64,000 bases of DNA from Actinomycetota bacterium (lineage in GTDB: Bacteria; Actinomycetota; Actinomycetes; Nanopelagicales; Nanopelagicaceae). Each line of letters opens with the position of its first letter. The stretch's first letter is position 1. The notes below the pieces were generated by a model, which saw only the letters and a program-made list of their open reading frames with translations, ran no database searches and was not told where the DNA came from. Location of the stretch: assembly GCA_015660815.1 (NCBI GenBank), contig JACSDF010000001.1, positions 51,076 through 115,075 on the forward strand, read 5' to 3'. Of the stretch, positions 9,948-19,590 are shown one piece after another. The translations under genes and the position numbers were made by a program.

Positions 9948-12452
9948 ATGTTTGAGCGCTTTACAGATAGAGCTCGCCGAGTAGTTGTGCTGGCCCAAGA
10001 AGAGGCTCGCATGCTCAACCATAACTACATCGGTACCGAGCACATTCTGCTTGGGCTCATCCACGAGGGCGAAGGCGTTGCCGCTAAGGCACTTGAATCT
10101 TTAGGCATCTCACTTGAAGACGTTCGCGCACAGGTCCAAGAGATTATCGGACAGGGACAACAGGCACCTAGTGGACATATCCCCTTTACTCCTCGCGCCA
10201 AGAAAGTCCTAGAACTTTCTCTGCGTGAAGCGCTACAACTTGGCCACAACTACATCGGCACTGAACACATTTTGTTAGGACTCATCCGCGAAGGTGAAGG
10301 CGTCGCCGCACAAGTTCTTGTAAAGCTTGGCGCTGATTTAAATCGCGTACGTCAACAGGTAATTCAACTGCTTTCCGGCTACCAAGGAAAAGAAGCGGTC
10401 ACGCAAGGCGGACCCGCAGAAGGAACTCCATCGACTTCATTGGTCCTAGATCAATTTGGCCGAAATCTCACACAGGCTGCTCGTGAGGGAAAGTTAGATC
10501 CAGTAATCGGACGCGAAAATGAGATTGAGCGAGTCATGCAGGTTTTGTCTCGCCGTACTAAAAATAATCCAGTATTAATCGGCGAGCCAGGTGTTGGTAA
10601 GACTGCCGTCGTCGAAGGTCTTGCGCAAGCTATTTACAAGAATGATGTTCCAGAGACTTTGAAAGATAAGCAGTTGTACTCACTTGATTTAGGTGCACTT
10701 GTTGCCGGTAGTCGATACCGCGGAGATTTCGAAGAGCGTCTAAAGAAAGTTCTTAAAGAGATTAAAACTCGTGGCGACATCATTCTCTTTATCGACGAGA
10801 TTCATACACTCGTTGGCGCTGGTGCTGCAGAAGGTGCAATCGATGCGGCCAGTATTCTCAAGCCAATGCTTGCACGAGGAGAGTTACAGACAATCGGTGC
10901 GACCACACTTGATGAATACCGAAAGCATGTTGAAAAAGATGCTGCTCTTGAGCGTCGTTTCCAACCAATTCAAGTTAAAGAGCCATCAGTTGCGCATACT
11001 ATTGAAATTTTAAAGGGGCTTCGCGATCGCTATGAGACTCACCACCGCGTATCTATTACCGACGGTGCACTTGCAGCAGCGGCAAATCTTGCCGACCGAT
11101 ATGTTTCCGATCGTTTCTTGCCAGATAAGGCGATTGATCTGATTGATGAGGCTGGTTCACGTCTTCGCATTAAACGTATGACCGCCCCGGCTGAACTACG
11201 TGCATTCGATGACAAAATCGCTGATGCTCGCAAAGAAAAAGAGTCGGCAATCGATGGTCAGGATTTTGAAAAGGCCGCGGCACTTCGCGACAAAGAAAAA
11301 GCGCTAATCATTGAAAAGCATGAAGCAGAAAAGAATTGGAAAGCAACTGATTTAGATAAAGTTACTGAAGTTGATGAAGAGCTCATCGCGCAGGTCCTTT
11401 CGATTTCGACCGGCATTCCAGTATTCAAGTTGACTGAAGAAGAAACTGCACGCTTATTGCACATGGAGGACGAACTTCATAACCGTGTAATCGGTCAGGA
11501 GCAGGCAATCAAAGCGCTCTCACAAGCGATCCGTCGCACGCGTGCCGGGCTTAAAGATCCACGCCGCCCAGGTGGCTCATTTATCTTCGCCGGTCCATCA
11601 GGTGTTGGTAAAACTGAACTCTCACGCACCCTTGCAGCTTTCTTATTCGGAGATCAAGATGCGTTGATTCAACTCGATATGTCTGAATACTCAGAGCGCC
11701 ATACAGCGTCTCGCTTATTCGGTGCACCTCCAGGATATGTTGGTTATGACGAAGGTGGACAGCTCACTGAAAAGGTGCGCCGTCGTCCCTTCTCAGTTGT
11801 TCTCTTCGATGAGATTGAAAAAGCACACCCAGATATCTTTAACTCACTTCTTCAAGTTCTAGAAGATGGACGTCTAACAGATTCACAGGGACGCACCGTT
11901 GACTTTAAGAACACTGTCATCATCATGACCACAAACCTCGGTACTCGCGATATTTCAAAGAGCCTTGGTCTTGGTTTTGCCAATAGCGATGACGAGCAGA
12001 CTAATTACGAGCGAATGAAGGGCAAAGTAAATGATGAACTCAAAACTCACTTCCGCCCAGAGTTCCTGAACCGTATCGATGATGTAATCGTGTTCCACCA
12101 GTTGACTAAGGATCAGATTATTCAAATCGTTGACCTAATGATTAAGAATCTTGATGATCGCTTACAGGCAAAGGATATGGGAATCGAATTAACTCCAACG
12201 GCTAAGGATCTTCTGGCCGCTCGTGGTTACGATCCACTTCTTGGTGCCCGCCCACTTCGACGCACAATTCAACGTGAAATCGAAGATGCACTTTCTGAGC
12301 GAATTTTGTTCGGTGAACTTAAAGCCGGCGAAATTATCGTTGTAGATGTTGAGGGTGAAGGCGCTGAAGCTATCTTTACTTTTAAAGGTGCTCCAAAAGT
12401 TGAAACTCCTGACACACCTGGAGATTTAACCGAAGAGGCTCCTACCGCTTAA
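9948..12452 (+). CDS. clpC: ATP-dependent Clp protease ATP-binding subunit ClpC
   Basis: Clp_N repeats ([12 protein letters not shown] twice), two AAA+ Walker A motifs ([16 protein letters not shown]), UVR-like region. ATG 9948 with upstream AAGGAG preferred over 9921. Confidence 0.95.
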   Translation: MFERFTDRARRVVVLAQEEARMLNHNYIGTEHILLGLIHEGEGVAAKALESLGISLEDVRAQVQEIIGQGQQAPSGHIPFTPRAKKVLELSLREALQLGHNYIGTEHILLGLIREGEGVAAQVLVKLGADLNRVRQQVIQLLSGYQGKEAVTQGGPAEGTPSTSLVLDQFGRNLTQAAREGKLDPVIGRENEIERVMQVLSRRTKNNPVLIGEPGVGKTAVVEGLAQAIYKNDVPETLKDKQLYSLDLGALVAGSRYRGDFEERLKKVLKEIKTRGDIILFIDEIHTLVGAGAAEGAIDAASILKPMLARGELQTIGATTLDEYRKHVEKDAALERRFQPIQVKEPSVAHTIEILKGLRDRYETHHRVSITDGALAAAANLADRYVSDRFLPDKAIDLIDEAGSRLRIKRMTAPAELRAFDDKIADARKEKESAIDGQDFEKAAALRDKEKALIIEKHEAEKNWKATDLDKVTEVDEELIAQVLSISTGIPVFKLTEEETARLLHMEDELHNRVIGQEQAIKALSQAIRRTRAGLKDPRRPGGSFIFAGPSGVGKTELSRTLAAFLFGDQDALIQLDMSEYSERHTASRLFGAPPGYVGYDEGGQLTEKVRRRPFSVVLFDEIEKAHPDIFNSLLQVLEDGRLTDSQGRTVDFKNTVIIMTTNLGTRDISKSLGLGFANSDDEQTNYERMKGKVNDELKTHFRPEFLNRIDDVIVFHQLTKDQIIQIVDLMIKNLDDRLQAKDMGIELTPTAKDLLAARGYDPLLGARPLRRTIQREIEDALSERILFGELKAGEIIVVDVEGEGAEAIFTFKGAPKVETPDTPGDLTEEAPTA

Positions 12453-12484
12453 ACCCTCCAGTACAGTGAGGCAACAAAGTTAGG

Positions 12485-13363
12485 TTGCCTGTGACAAAAA
12501 CTAAAAAGAACTTCCTGCTAAAGGCTAAACGTGGCGGAGCGGTTCCATCTGCAATCTTCTTCACAATCTTTTTTACCCTGCTTTCGATCGTAGGAAGTAT
12601 CTACCTTTCAATCGGCGTTGGAAACCCGGCTAACAAGGTAATTGATGCATTGCTTTCAAGCACCTCGTTCAAAGAAAATGCTGGCGACTACTTCGTTTCC
12701 AAAACACTTGAGTCGGCAGAAGGAGATGCGCGCAAACTCCTTATTGAAAAAGCTCCACAAATCTCAACTGCGGTGACAGTCATCTTAAATAACCCGGTCT
12801 TCAAAAAGGAAATTGAGTCGATATCCGATATCGCCTACAACTTTTACATAAATGCTGCAAAGGAACGACAAAGTATTGATGTGAAACCTATTGTTAAACT
12901 GGCCTTGCCCATATTTGAATCGGTTAATCCACAATTTTCCAAGCTGAGCAAAGAACTCGACAAAATAAAACCAATTAAATTAAAGCCCCAAACTGGCGAC
13001 TTGAGTGCTTCGAAAATTAAGTCCTATTTCACTCTTGGACTCTGGCTACTTCTCAGCCTTTCAATAATTACTCTTTTTCTATATCTGCGCTTTGCAAATT
13101 CTCTACGTTCAGCGCTTCGAGTGCCCGGAATTATTGTGCTAAGTGTTGGACTATTTCTTGTCATCCTAAATACTGTGGCAACGGTGATTGTGAAGAATCA
13201 GGCGGCTACAGCGGTTGAGACTTTAGCTCGCGAGGCAATTCCTATTGCAGCGACCACCCTGATTACTCCGCTCATGACCATTGGCGTTGTTGAACTACTA
13301 CTTGGTTTGGTGTTGCTCGCGCTCAGTTTCTTAAAGGGCGTCGTACCCCGAACCGGTAATTAA
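12485..13363 (+). CDS. integral membrane protein of unknown function
   Basis: N-terminal TM, ~150-aa likely extracytoplasmic segment, three C-terminal TM segments. GTG at 12491 is an alternative start. Confidence 0.6.
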   Translation: MPVTKTKKNFLLKAKRGGAVPSAIFFTIFFTLLSIVGSIYLSIGVGNPANKVIDALLSSTSFKENAGDYFVSKTLESAEGDARKLLIEKAPQISTAVTVILNNPVFKKEIESISDIAYNFYINAAKERQSIDVKPIVKLALPIFESVNPQFSKLSKELDKIKPIKLKPQTGDLSASKIKSYFTLGLWLLLSLSIITLFLYLRFANSLRSALRVPGIIVLSVGLFLVILNTVATVIVKNQAATAVETLAREAIPIAATTLITPLMTIGVVELLLGLVLLALSFLKGVVPRTGN

Positions 13364-13420
13364 GAACCATTTTCTCTACTAACTGAATTACGCCTGAATC
13401 AATCAGGTTAAAATAGAACC

Positions 13421-14053
13421 ATGGGTAAAGCCAGGATTTTCCTAAAAGAACTGCACTCCTTACTCCCTCCGAAAATCGCCACCATCTTGGATTTTGAACT
13501 TGGAAACTATCGTTCATTTTGGCGGATTTTCAGCGACAAGAAGAATTTGAGCCAGAAAATCAAAAGTGGATTGGCATTCAATTACGGTGAAATGCAAAAT
13601 GGCATGCTGTGGATGGTGCAGTTTCTCTCTGTCAGTGAAATTGTGGCAATAGAGTTATTGGTCTCAAATGAAAAACTGAGAATTTTCCTCTTGATCTTGG
13701 GAATTTTGACAATTTTACTAATTCTGGGTTTCTGGGCCTCTTTTAAGACAAATCCTCACGATATAGATGACGAGTATTTGAATATTCGACAGGGAAGTTT
13801 GTATCAAATCAAGATCCCAAAATTCCAAATTTCAGAGATTAACGGTGTCGTTTCTAGAGAGCACTCTAAGTGCCAATTGATAGATGGGATACTCCATCTT
13901 CCAGTTATGAATGAAACCAATGCACAAGTGAAACTTTTATCACCCATTTATCAATCACTTCCTTGGGGGATTAAAGGGGCGATCAAGGAAATTAATTTCT
14001 ATATAAATGATGCAAAATCTTCTGTACCCAAATTAATTCAGGTTACTAGATAA
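13421..14053 (+). CDS. membrane protein of unknown function
   Basis: 210-aa ORF with central hydrophobic segments (LLILGILTILLILGFWASF) and a polar C-terminal domain; no family recognised. Confidence 0.55.
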   Translation: MGKARIFLKELHSLLPPKIATILDFELGNYRSFWRIFSDKKNLSQKIKSGLAFNYGEMQNGMLWMVQFLSVSEIVAIELLVSNEKLRIFLLILGILTILLILGFWASFKTNPHDIDDEYLNIRQGSLYQIKIPKFQISEINGVVSREHSKCQLIDGILHLPVMNETNAQVKLLSPIYQSLPWGIKGAIKEINFYINDAKSSVPKLIQVTR

Positions 14054-14509
14054 TTTTTTTAGCGCATCTCCACTAACTCGGAATACGGTCCAGTCATCCA
14101 TGGGAACAGCACCAAGGGATTTGTAGAACTCAATCGCGGGCGCGTTCCAATCCAGGACCCACCACTGCAGCCGCTCGTAATTGCGCTCGACACATATCTT
14201 TGCGAGCTCTTTTAAAAGTGCGAGACCAAAGCCTTTTCCGCGGTAGACGGGATCTATATACAGATCTTCAAGATAAATCCCTGGTTTACCAAGCCACGTT
14301 GAATAATTTAGAAACCAGATTGAAATTCCAACAACAACTCCATCAACTTCGACAACATGGCAAAAGGCCTGCGGATTAGGTGAAAAGAGTGAGGCTTCTA
14401 TTTGTTCGAGTGTAGCTTTAGCTTCTAATGGAGCTTTTTCATACACTGCAAGATCTTTAATAAGGGCAAGAATGCGCGGGGAATCCTCTTTACGAGCATA
14501 TCGAATCAC
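14033..14509 (-). CDS. GNAT family N-acetyltransferase (diamine acetyltransferase-like)
   Basis: MIRYARKEDSPRILALIKDLAVYEK, LEDLYIDPVYRGKGFGLALLKELA, GNAT acetyl-CoA loop. Confidence 0.8.
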   Translation of the reverse strand: MIRYARKEDSPRILALIKDLAVYEKAPLEAKATLEQIEASLFSPNPQAFCHVVEVDGVVVGISIWFLNYSTWLGKPGIYLEDLYIDPVYRGKGFGLALLKELAKICVERNYERLQWWVLDWNAPAIEFYKSLGAVPMDDWTVFRVSGDALKKLSSNLN

Positions 14510-15357
14510 TGCGGAAGTCTATACCGGCTACGGGAAATTGACTGAATTAATTGGTCTTCAAGAAGAGTAACTAATGCCTTTTCAACTTGTGATTCATCGG
14601 GCCAGAGTTTCTTGATCGCGTTTTCAGTCATTGAGTTATTTTCTCGAAGCGCCTGCACAATTGTGCCGCGACATTTGCGGTCGGTGCCATGCCAACTTTG
14701 AGATTTACGAATCAGATCAGTTTTTGGATACCTAAGTATCCGCCAACTACATATATCCATAATTGGACATAGTTCACACTTCGGATTCTTGGAAGTGCAG
14801 ACTACCGCGCCGAGTTCCATAGTCGCCGCTGCCCAAAGATGTGCATCTTTGACTGGAACTAGAGCCTGGCGCTCGTTCTTTTCCTTCGAAGTAGGTGCTG
14901 GTGTCGGATGTTCATTGCCATCTATAACGCGCGTCAACAATCGGCGAATATTTACATCCATAACAAGTGTGCGTTTCTGAAAAGCAAAGGCAGAAATTGC
15001 CGCCGCAGTGTATTCACCAATTCCCGGTAGTTGGCGAAGAGTTAATTCATCCTCGGGTACTTCATTGTTGAAATCTTTGGCAATAACTTGTGCAGCTGAA
15101 TGTAAACGCAGAGCACGTCGCGGATAACCAAGTCGACCCCAAGCGGTAATTAGTTCTGCTGGAGTCGCCGCTGCTAAATCCTTTGGTGTAGGCCAGCGAT
15201 CCATCCACTCAATCCATTTAGGTAATACTCGGTTGACTGGAGTTTGCTGCAACATATATTCACTCACCAAGACGCCCCATGGCGAAGTATCACGCCAAGG
15301 CAAATCACGCTTGTTTTTCTTAAACCAATTAACTATCGGCCTTTCAAGCGGATTCAT
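14506..15357 (-). CDS. mutY: A/G-specific adenine glycosylase
   Basis: DLPWRDTSPWGVLVSEYMLQQTPVNRV, HhH LPGIGEYTAAAI, Fe-S Cys cluster CTSKNPKCELCPIMDIC. Confidence 0.93.
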   Translation of the reverse strand: MNPLERPIVNWFKKNKRDLPWRDTSPWGVLVSEYMLQQTPVNRVLPKWIEWMDRWPTPKDLAAATPAELITAWGRLGYPRRALRLHSAAQVIAKDFNNEVPEDELTLRQLPGIGEYTAAAISAFAFQKRTLVMDVNIRRLLTRVIDGNEHPTPAPTSKEKNERQALVPVKDAHLWAAATMELGAVVCTSKNPKCELCPIMDICSWRILRYPKTDLIRKSQSWHGTDRKCRGTIVQALRENNSMTENAIKKLWPDESQVEKALVTLLEDQLIQSISRSRYRLPQ

Positions 15358-16721
15358 TCGCCAGTAATTTTTACCCGTGAGAGGGCTTGATCAAGGCGTG
15401 ATACTTCAACTATCTCCATGCCATCGATCTTTGTCTCTGATCCAACCGGTACCAATGCGCGTTTAAAACCTAAGCGAAAAGCCTCTTGCAATCGGCGATT
15501 TACTCCGCTGACTTTTCGAATCTCGCCGGCTAAGCCAACTTCACCTATCGCAACTAAATCAGATGGTAGAGCCAGGCCCTTAGCGGCAGAAGCGACAGCC
15601 AGGGCTAGCGCTAAATCGGCGGCGGGCTCGGACATCTTCATCCCGCCAACGGTTGCGGCATATACATCACGTCCACCAATTCGCACACCGGCACGAAGTT
15701 CGAGCACCGCTAGCGTCATTGATGTACGGGCAGAATCAAGACCGGATACTACTCGGCGAGCGTTTCCGAAATCATTTTCACGTCCCAGGCTAACAAGGGC
15801 TTGAATTTCGGCAAGTAAAGGACGCCGACCCTCAAGTGTCACAGTTACGCAGGTGCCAGGAACAGGTTCGGCGTGCCGGGAAGTAAATAAACCTGTCGGA
15901 TCTAACACGGATTCGATGCCGGCATCGCTTAAATCAAAACAACCAACTTCATCGGATGCACCAAAACGATTTTTGATGGCACGAATTAAACGCAGCCGCG
16001 AATGGCGCTCGCCTTCGAACTGCAGGACAACATCAACTATGTGTTCGAGCAAGCGAGGGCCTGCGATTGATCCGTCTTTAGTGACATGACCAACTAATAA
16101 TAAAGTTATGTCGCGATCTTTACAGATTCGAATCAACGCCCCAGCAACTTCGCGCACTTGTGTTACACCGCCAGGTGAACCATCGGCAGTTGCGCTACCA
16201 ATGGTTTGTATTGAATCAATTATGACGAGTTGTGGTTTAACGGCATCGATATGTGCGATGACTGCGCCTAAATCGGTCTCAGATGCTAAATACAAAAGAG
16301 GGTCGATAGCTTTGATTCGTTCGGCACGCAAACGAACTTGTGAAGCCGACTCTTCACCACTTATATAGAGGGCAGACAAACCTTTAGATGCAGTTTGCGC
16401 TGCAACAGATAGAAGTAGAGTGGATTTACCAACGCCCGGTTCACCTGCCAATAAAATTGCCGCGCCTGGAACTAAGCCGCCACCTAAAACTCGATCAAGT
16501 TCAGATACTCCAGTGGGGCGCGCGTGAGCGGCAGAAAGATCGACGTCTCCAATTGGCGTTGCCGTATGTGTAACACGGCCTGGCACAAGTGAGAGTTTCT
16601 TAGGTGCGGCAATCTCTTCGACACAGCCCCATGCTTGGCACTCTCCACAGCGCCCGACCCATTTTTGTGAACCCCAACCGCACTCAGTACAGCGAAATGG
16701 ATCCTTTTCGACTTTAGCCAT
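15354..16721 (-). CDS. radA: DNA repair protein RadA
   Basis: N-terminal zinc finger CTECGWGSQKWVGRCGEC, Walker A GEPGVGKST, KNRFG motif, Lon-like C-terminus. Confidence 0.95.
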   Translation of the reverse strand: MAKVEKDPFRCTECGWGSQKWVGRCGECQAWGCVEEIAAPKKLSLVPGRVTHTATPIGDVDLSAAHARPTGVSELDRVLGGGLVPGAAILLAGEPGVGKSTLLLSVAAQTASKGLSALYISGEESASQVRLRAERIKAIDPLLYLASETDLGAVIAHIDAVKPQLVIIDSIQTIGSATADGSPGGVTQVREVAGALIRICKDRDITLLLVGHVTKDGSIAGPRLLEHIVDVVLQFEGERHSRLRLIRAIKNRFGASDEVGCFDLSDAGIESVLDPTGLFTSRHAEPVPGTCVTVTLEGRRPLLAEIQALVSLGRENDFGNARRVVSGLDSARTSMTLAVLELRAGVRIGGRDVYAATVGGMKMSEPAADLALALAVASAAKGLALPSDLVAIGEVGLAGEIRKVSGVNRRLQEAFRLGFKRALVPVGSETKIDGMEIVEVSRLDQALSRVKITGE

Positions 16722-16747
16722 GAGTAGAGCCTAGAACTAAGGGCTGA

Positions 16748-17560
16748 CTATTTCTTGGCTGCGGCCAGCGTTGCTGGATGTTGAATTACAAAGAGTGGGA
16801 GCGAGCGTGACTGGGCCTCGCGGATTCCAGCCATACGTATACCGCACAGGCGTGCAAGTTCGGCGTAAGGAACTTCACCCATTAGTTTTTGAAGTTCATA
16901 TTTATTTGAAATGTATACGGGCTCGGTACCTACATGGGCATCCGTATTACTGGTGCAGTACCAATCAAAATCATCTCCACCGTCGCCCCATGCAAGACGC
17001 TCGTACTCACCAATTACGGTGATTGAGTATTCGCGCTCGCCAACTTCTCGAGTTTCAAAACTACGACGAAGTGGTAACTGCCAACAAACATCAGGCTTTG
17101 TATCCACAAAGTGCTTCTTCTCTTTAATAGCTAAGTGGTGAAGTACGCAGCCGAATGATCCTGTGTAACCTTCAGCCTCATATCCTTTTCGATTTAAAAA
17201 TATGCAGCCATCTTCTACTCGGCGAGTTTTACGATCGCCATCCTCATCTTTTTCGGAGATGCGAAGCTTGGCACCTAATTTCTTAGGGCGGGCCTCTGAA
17301 TAAAATTGCCACATTTCTGGAGTTAAATATGCGGCGGCTTTATCAGTGCGTGCCTCATCATCTTCATCGGTGTACATGGCACCTTCGGTACAACAACCTG
17401 CATTTGGTTGGCTCTTAAAAACACCTTGGCAACCATCGCCATAAATACAGGTCCAATAAGAGGTTAACCAAGTAAGGTCGCACTTAAAAATTTCCTCAGG
17501 GTCGGATGGATCTGAGAACTCAACCCAATCGCGCGCAAAACCTGGCTTCACTTCGGACAT
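16748..17560 (-). CDS. conserved cysteine-rich protein of unknown function
   Basis: 270-aa ORF with many Cys (CDLTWLTSYWTCIYGDGC, GCC, GCIFL, GCVLHH, VCWQLP, WYCTS), suggestive of metal binding. Confidence 0.7.
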   Translation of the reverse strand: MSEVKPGFARDWVEFSDPSDPEEIFKCDLTWLTSYWTCIYGDGCQGVFKSQPNAGCCTEGAMYTDEDDEARTDKAAAYLTPEMWQFYSEARPKKLGAKLRISEKDEDGDRKTRRVEDGCIFLNRKGYEAEGYTGSFGCVLHHLAIKEKKHFVDTKPDVCWQLPLRRSFETREVGEREYSITVIGEYERLAWGDGGDDFDWYCTSNTDAHVGTEPVYISNKYELQKLMGEVPYAELARLCGIRMAGIREAQSRSLPLFVIQHPATLAAAKK

Positions 17561-17599
17561 AGACGCAGAGCCTACACGCTTAACAGGTAGGCTTGCACA

Positions 17600-18406
17600 A
17601 TGACGAAGTCGATACCAGTTGGTGTAATCGGCGCTGGAGTAATGGGCGAAGCGATTATTGCTGCGCTAATTTCATATGGGGTATCTCCGAAGGTTATAAC
17701 TATCTCTGAAAAGCGAAAAGATCGAAGCGATGAACTCAGTAATAGATACGGGATCAATGTCGCCGAGATTGACGACAACGTTTCAACTGCGCAAGTGCTG
17801 CTTCTTGTTGTAAAACCTCAAGATATAACTGGAGTATTAGAAGAGATAAAAGCAGATTTTCTCCCAGGGTGCCTCGTTGTCTCCTTCGTTGCTGGAAAGA
17901 AGATTAGTTATATCGCTGATCTCATCGGCACCGGCGCTAACCCAGTCATTCGCGTTATGCCAAATACCCCGACTTTGGTCGGAGTCGGTATGTCAGCGAT
18001 TTCATGTTGCGATCTTGTCACTACAGAACAACGTGAATTTGTTCTTGGCTTTTTAGGGGCAGTCGGTAAAGTAATCGAAGTTGATGAAGAACTACAAGAT
18101 GCCGTTACCGCTACTAGCGGATCTGGGCCGGCCTATTTTTTTAGATTCGTCGAAGCCATGGTGGATGGCGCTAAAGAGCTCGGACTATCGCATGAAATCG
18201 CAACAATGTTGACTGTACAGACCATGCTCGGTGCCGCCAAATTATTGGAAAATTCTGGAAAATCAGCCTCTACTTTGCGCGAAAATGTCACAAGCCCTAA
18301 CGGTACAACTGCGGCGGCTTTAGCATCATTTGAGACTGATCAGATATCAACAATGGTTGCCACAGCTATGAAGGCCGCGCGCAACCGCTCGCAGGAACTA
18401 GCGTGA
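17600..18406 (+). CDS. proC: pyrroline-5-carboxylate reductase
   Basis: GVIGAGVMGEAIIAAL, RVMPNTPTLVGVGM, ATSGSGPAYFFRFVEAM, NVTSPNGTTAAAL. Confidence 0.95.
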   Translation: MTKSIPVGVIGAGVMGEAIIAALISYGVSPKVITISEKRKDRSDELSNRYGINVAEIDDNVSTAQVLLLVVKPQDITGVLEEIKADFLPGCLVVSFVAGKKISYIADLIGTGANPVIRVMPNTPTLVGVGMSAISCCDLVTTEQREFVLGFLGAVGKVIEVDEELQDAVTATSGSGPAYFFRFVEAMVDGAKELGLSHEIATMLTVQTMLGAAKLLENSGKSASTLRENVTSPNGTTAAALASFETDQISTMVATAMKAARNRSQELA

Positions 18407-19590
18407 AGCGTTTTTTATCTTTTGTATTAATCTCAACGTTTTTAGTAATTTCGCCGGCACATTCGGCTCCGATTAAAGTCGCCGTTAAACCTTTGAAGTT
18501 ACTCACATCTATAAGTGATATCGAAGGTACCGCGGGATTCTTGGTAGCTGGCACGTCGATAATTCTGTATGGGACATCAGGTGAAAATTCTTTCGCTCGT
18601 GCCATCGATGTTAACGGTCAAACAGTGTGGAATATCGCACTAGATCCGAATTCACCATCAATTGCAACATCAGGAGTTATTGACGGTGAAGGAAACATTT
18701 GGATTGCAGGTGCTACTTCGCTTCTTCGCCCAACGCCTGCACCATCTCCCTCTCCTGCACTCAATCCAGATGGTGTCACCCCGGTTCCAGAGGTATTTCA
18801 CAGTGATTTAAGCGCTTTAGCTCTATGGAAAATTCCAGTTGGTGCAACAGAGCCAATTCTTTTCACATCCCAACAAAGTTCGCCTGTACTCATTAGAGCA
18901 ATCGCGGTAGACAAGAATGGGATTTCCCTAGTTGGCATCGCTCGAGCATCAAAGGGCAGCGTGGGCTTTGTAACCTCAGTAAGTTTGTTAGGAGAGTTCG
19001 GACTACCGGTCTTTATCGGTAAAACATCAACAACTCTTGATTCCGTAGTACGAAATGTCGATGGAAGTACGACTGTTACAGGTGCCAGTGCTGAAACTAT
19101 CGGCGGTAAAAAACTAGCTGGAATAATCGATGGCATAATCGTTAAGTTGTCTAAAACAAATACGATTCTCACCGTGATTCGCAGCTCTGCCAGTAAGGCT
19201 AAGCGAAACTGGAATAGCGCTACACCCACTTTTCTACTTGGCGGCGAAGTTGTTACTGGAAAGAAAATTGAGAGTGCAGTGACTAAGTTTACAAAGAGTT
19301 ATGTTCCCTCTTGGACATATAGATTTCTCTCTAACGGTCCAGTATTTACCCAGGGCTCGACTTACGCGTTATTTGCATCATCTGGAGCCATTGCACAGTT
19401 AAATAGGTGGGCACCGAAAACGCCTCAACCGATTCTTTTAAAATTCAATTCTAAAGGCTCAATTATTGAGGCATCATACGCACCCACTGATCAGAACGAA
19501 ATTATTGCAATAACGAACTCTAAGGCTTTTGGGATTTTATGTCTGACACAGAGTGCTCAGACAATCTCTATTTATAGCGTTAGTAATTAG
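18403..19590 (+). CDS. secreted protein of unknown function, probable beta-propeller
   Basis: Signal peptide FLSFVLISTFLVISPAHSA followed by repeated short beta-rich segments; 4-bp overlap with proC. Confidence 0.6.
   Translation: MKRFLSFVLISTFLVISPAHSAPIKVAVKPLKLLTSISDIEGTAGFLVAGTSIILYGTSGENSFARAIDVNGQTVWNIALDPNSPSIATSGVIDGEGNIWIAGATSLLRPTPAPSPSPALNPDGVTPVPEVFHSDLSALALWKIPVGATEPILFTSQQSSPVLIRAIAVDKNGISLVGIARASKGSVGFVTSVSLLGEFGLPVFIGKTSTTLDSVVRNVDGSTTVTGASAETIGGKKLAGIIDGIIVKLSKTNTILTVIRSSASKAKRNWNSATPTFLLGGEVVTGKKIESAVTKFTKSYVPSWTYRFLSNGPVFTQGSTYALFASSGAIAQLNRWAPKTPQPILLKFNSKGSIIEASYAPTDQNEIIAITNSKAFGILCLTQSAQTISIYSVSN

Noticed and set aside
15418-16368. Plus-strand ORFs at 15418-15804, 15853-16089 and 16108-16368
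   Set aside because: All antisense within radA; spurious open frames.
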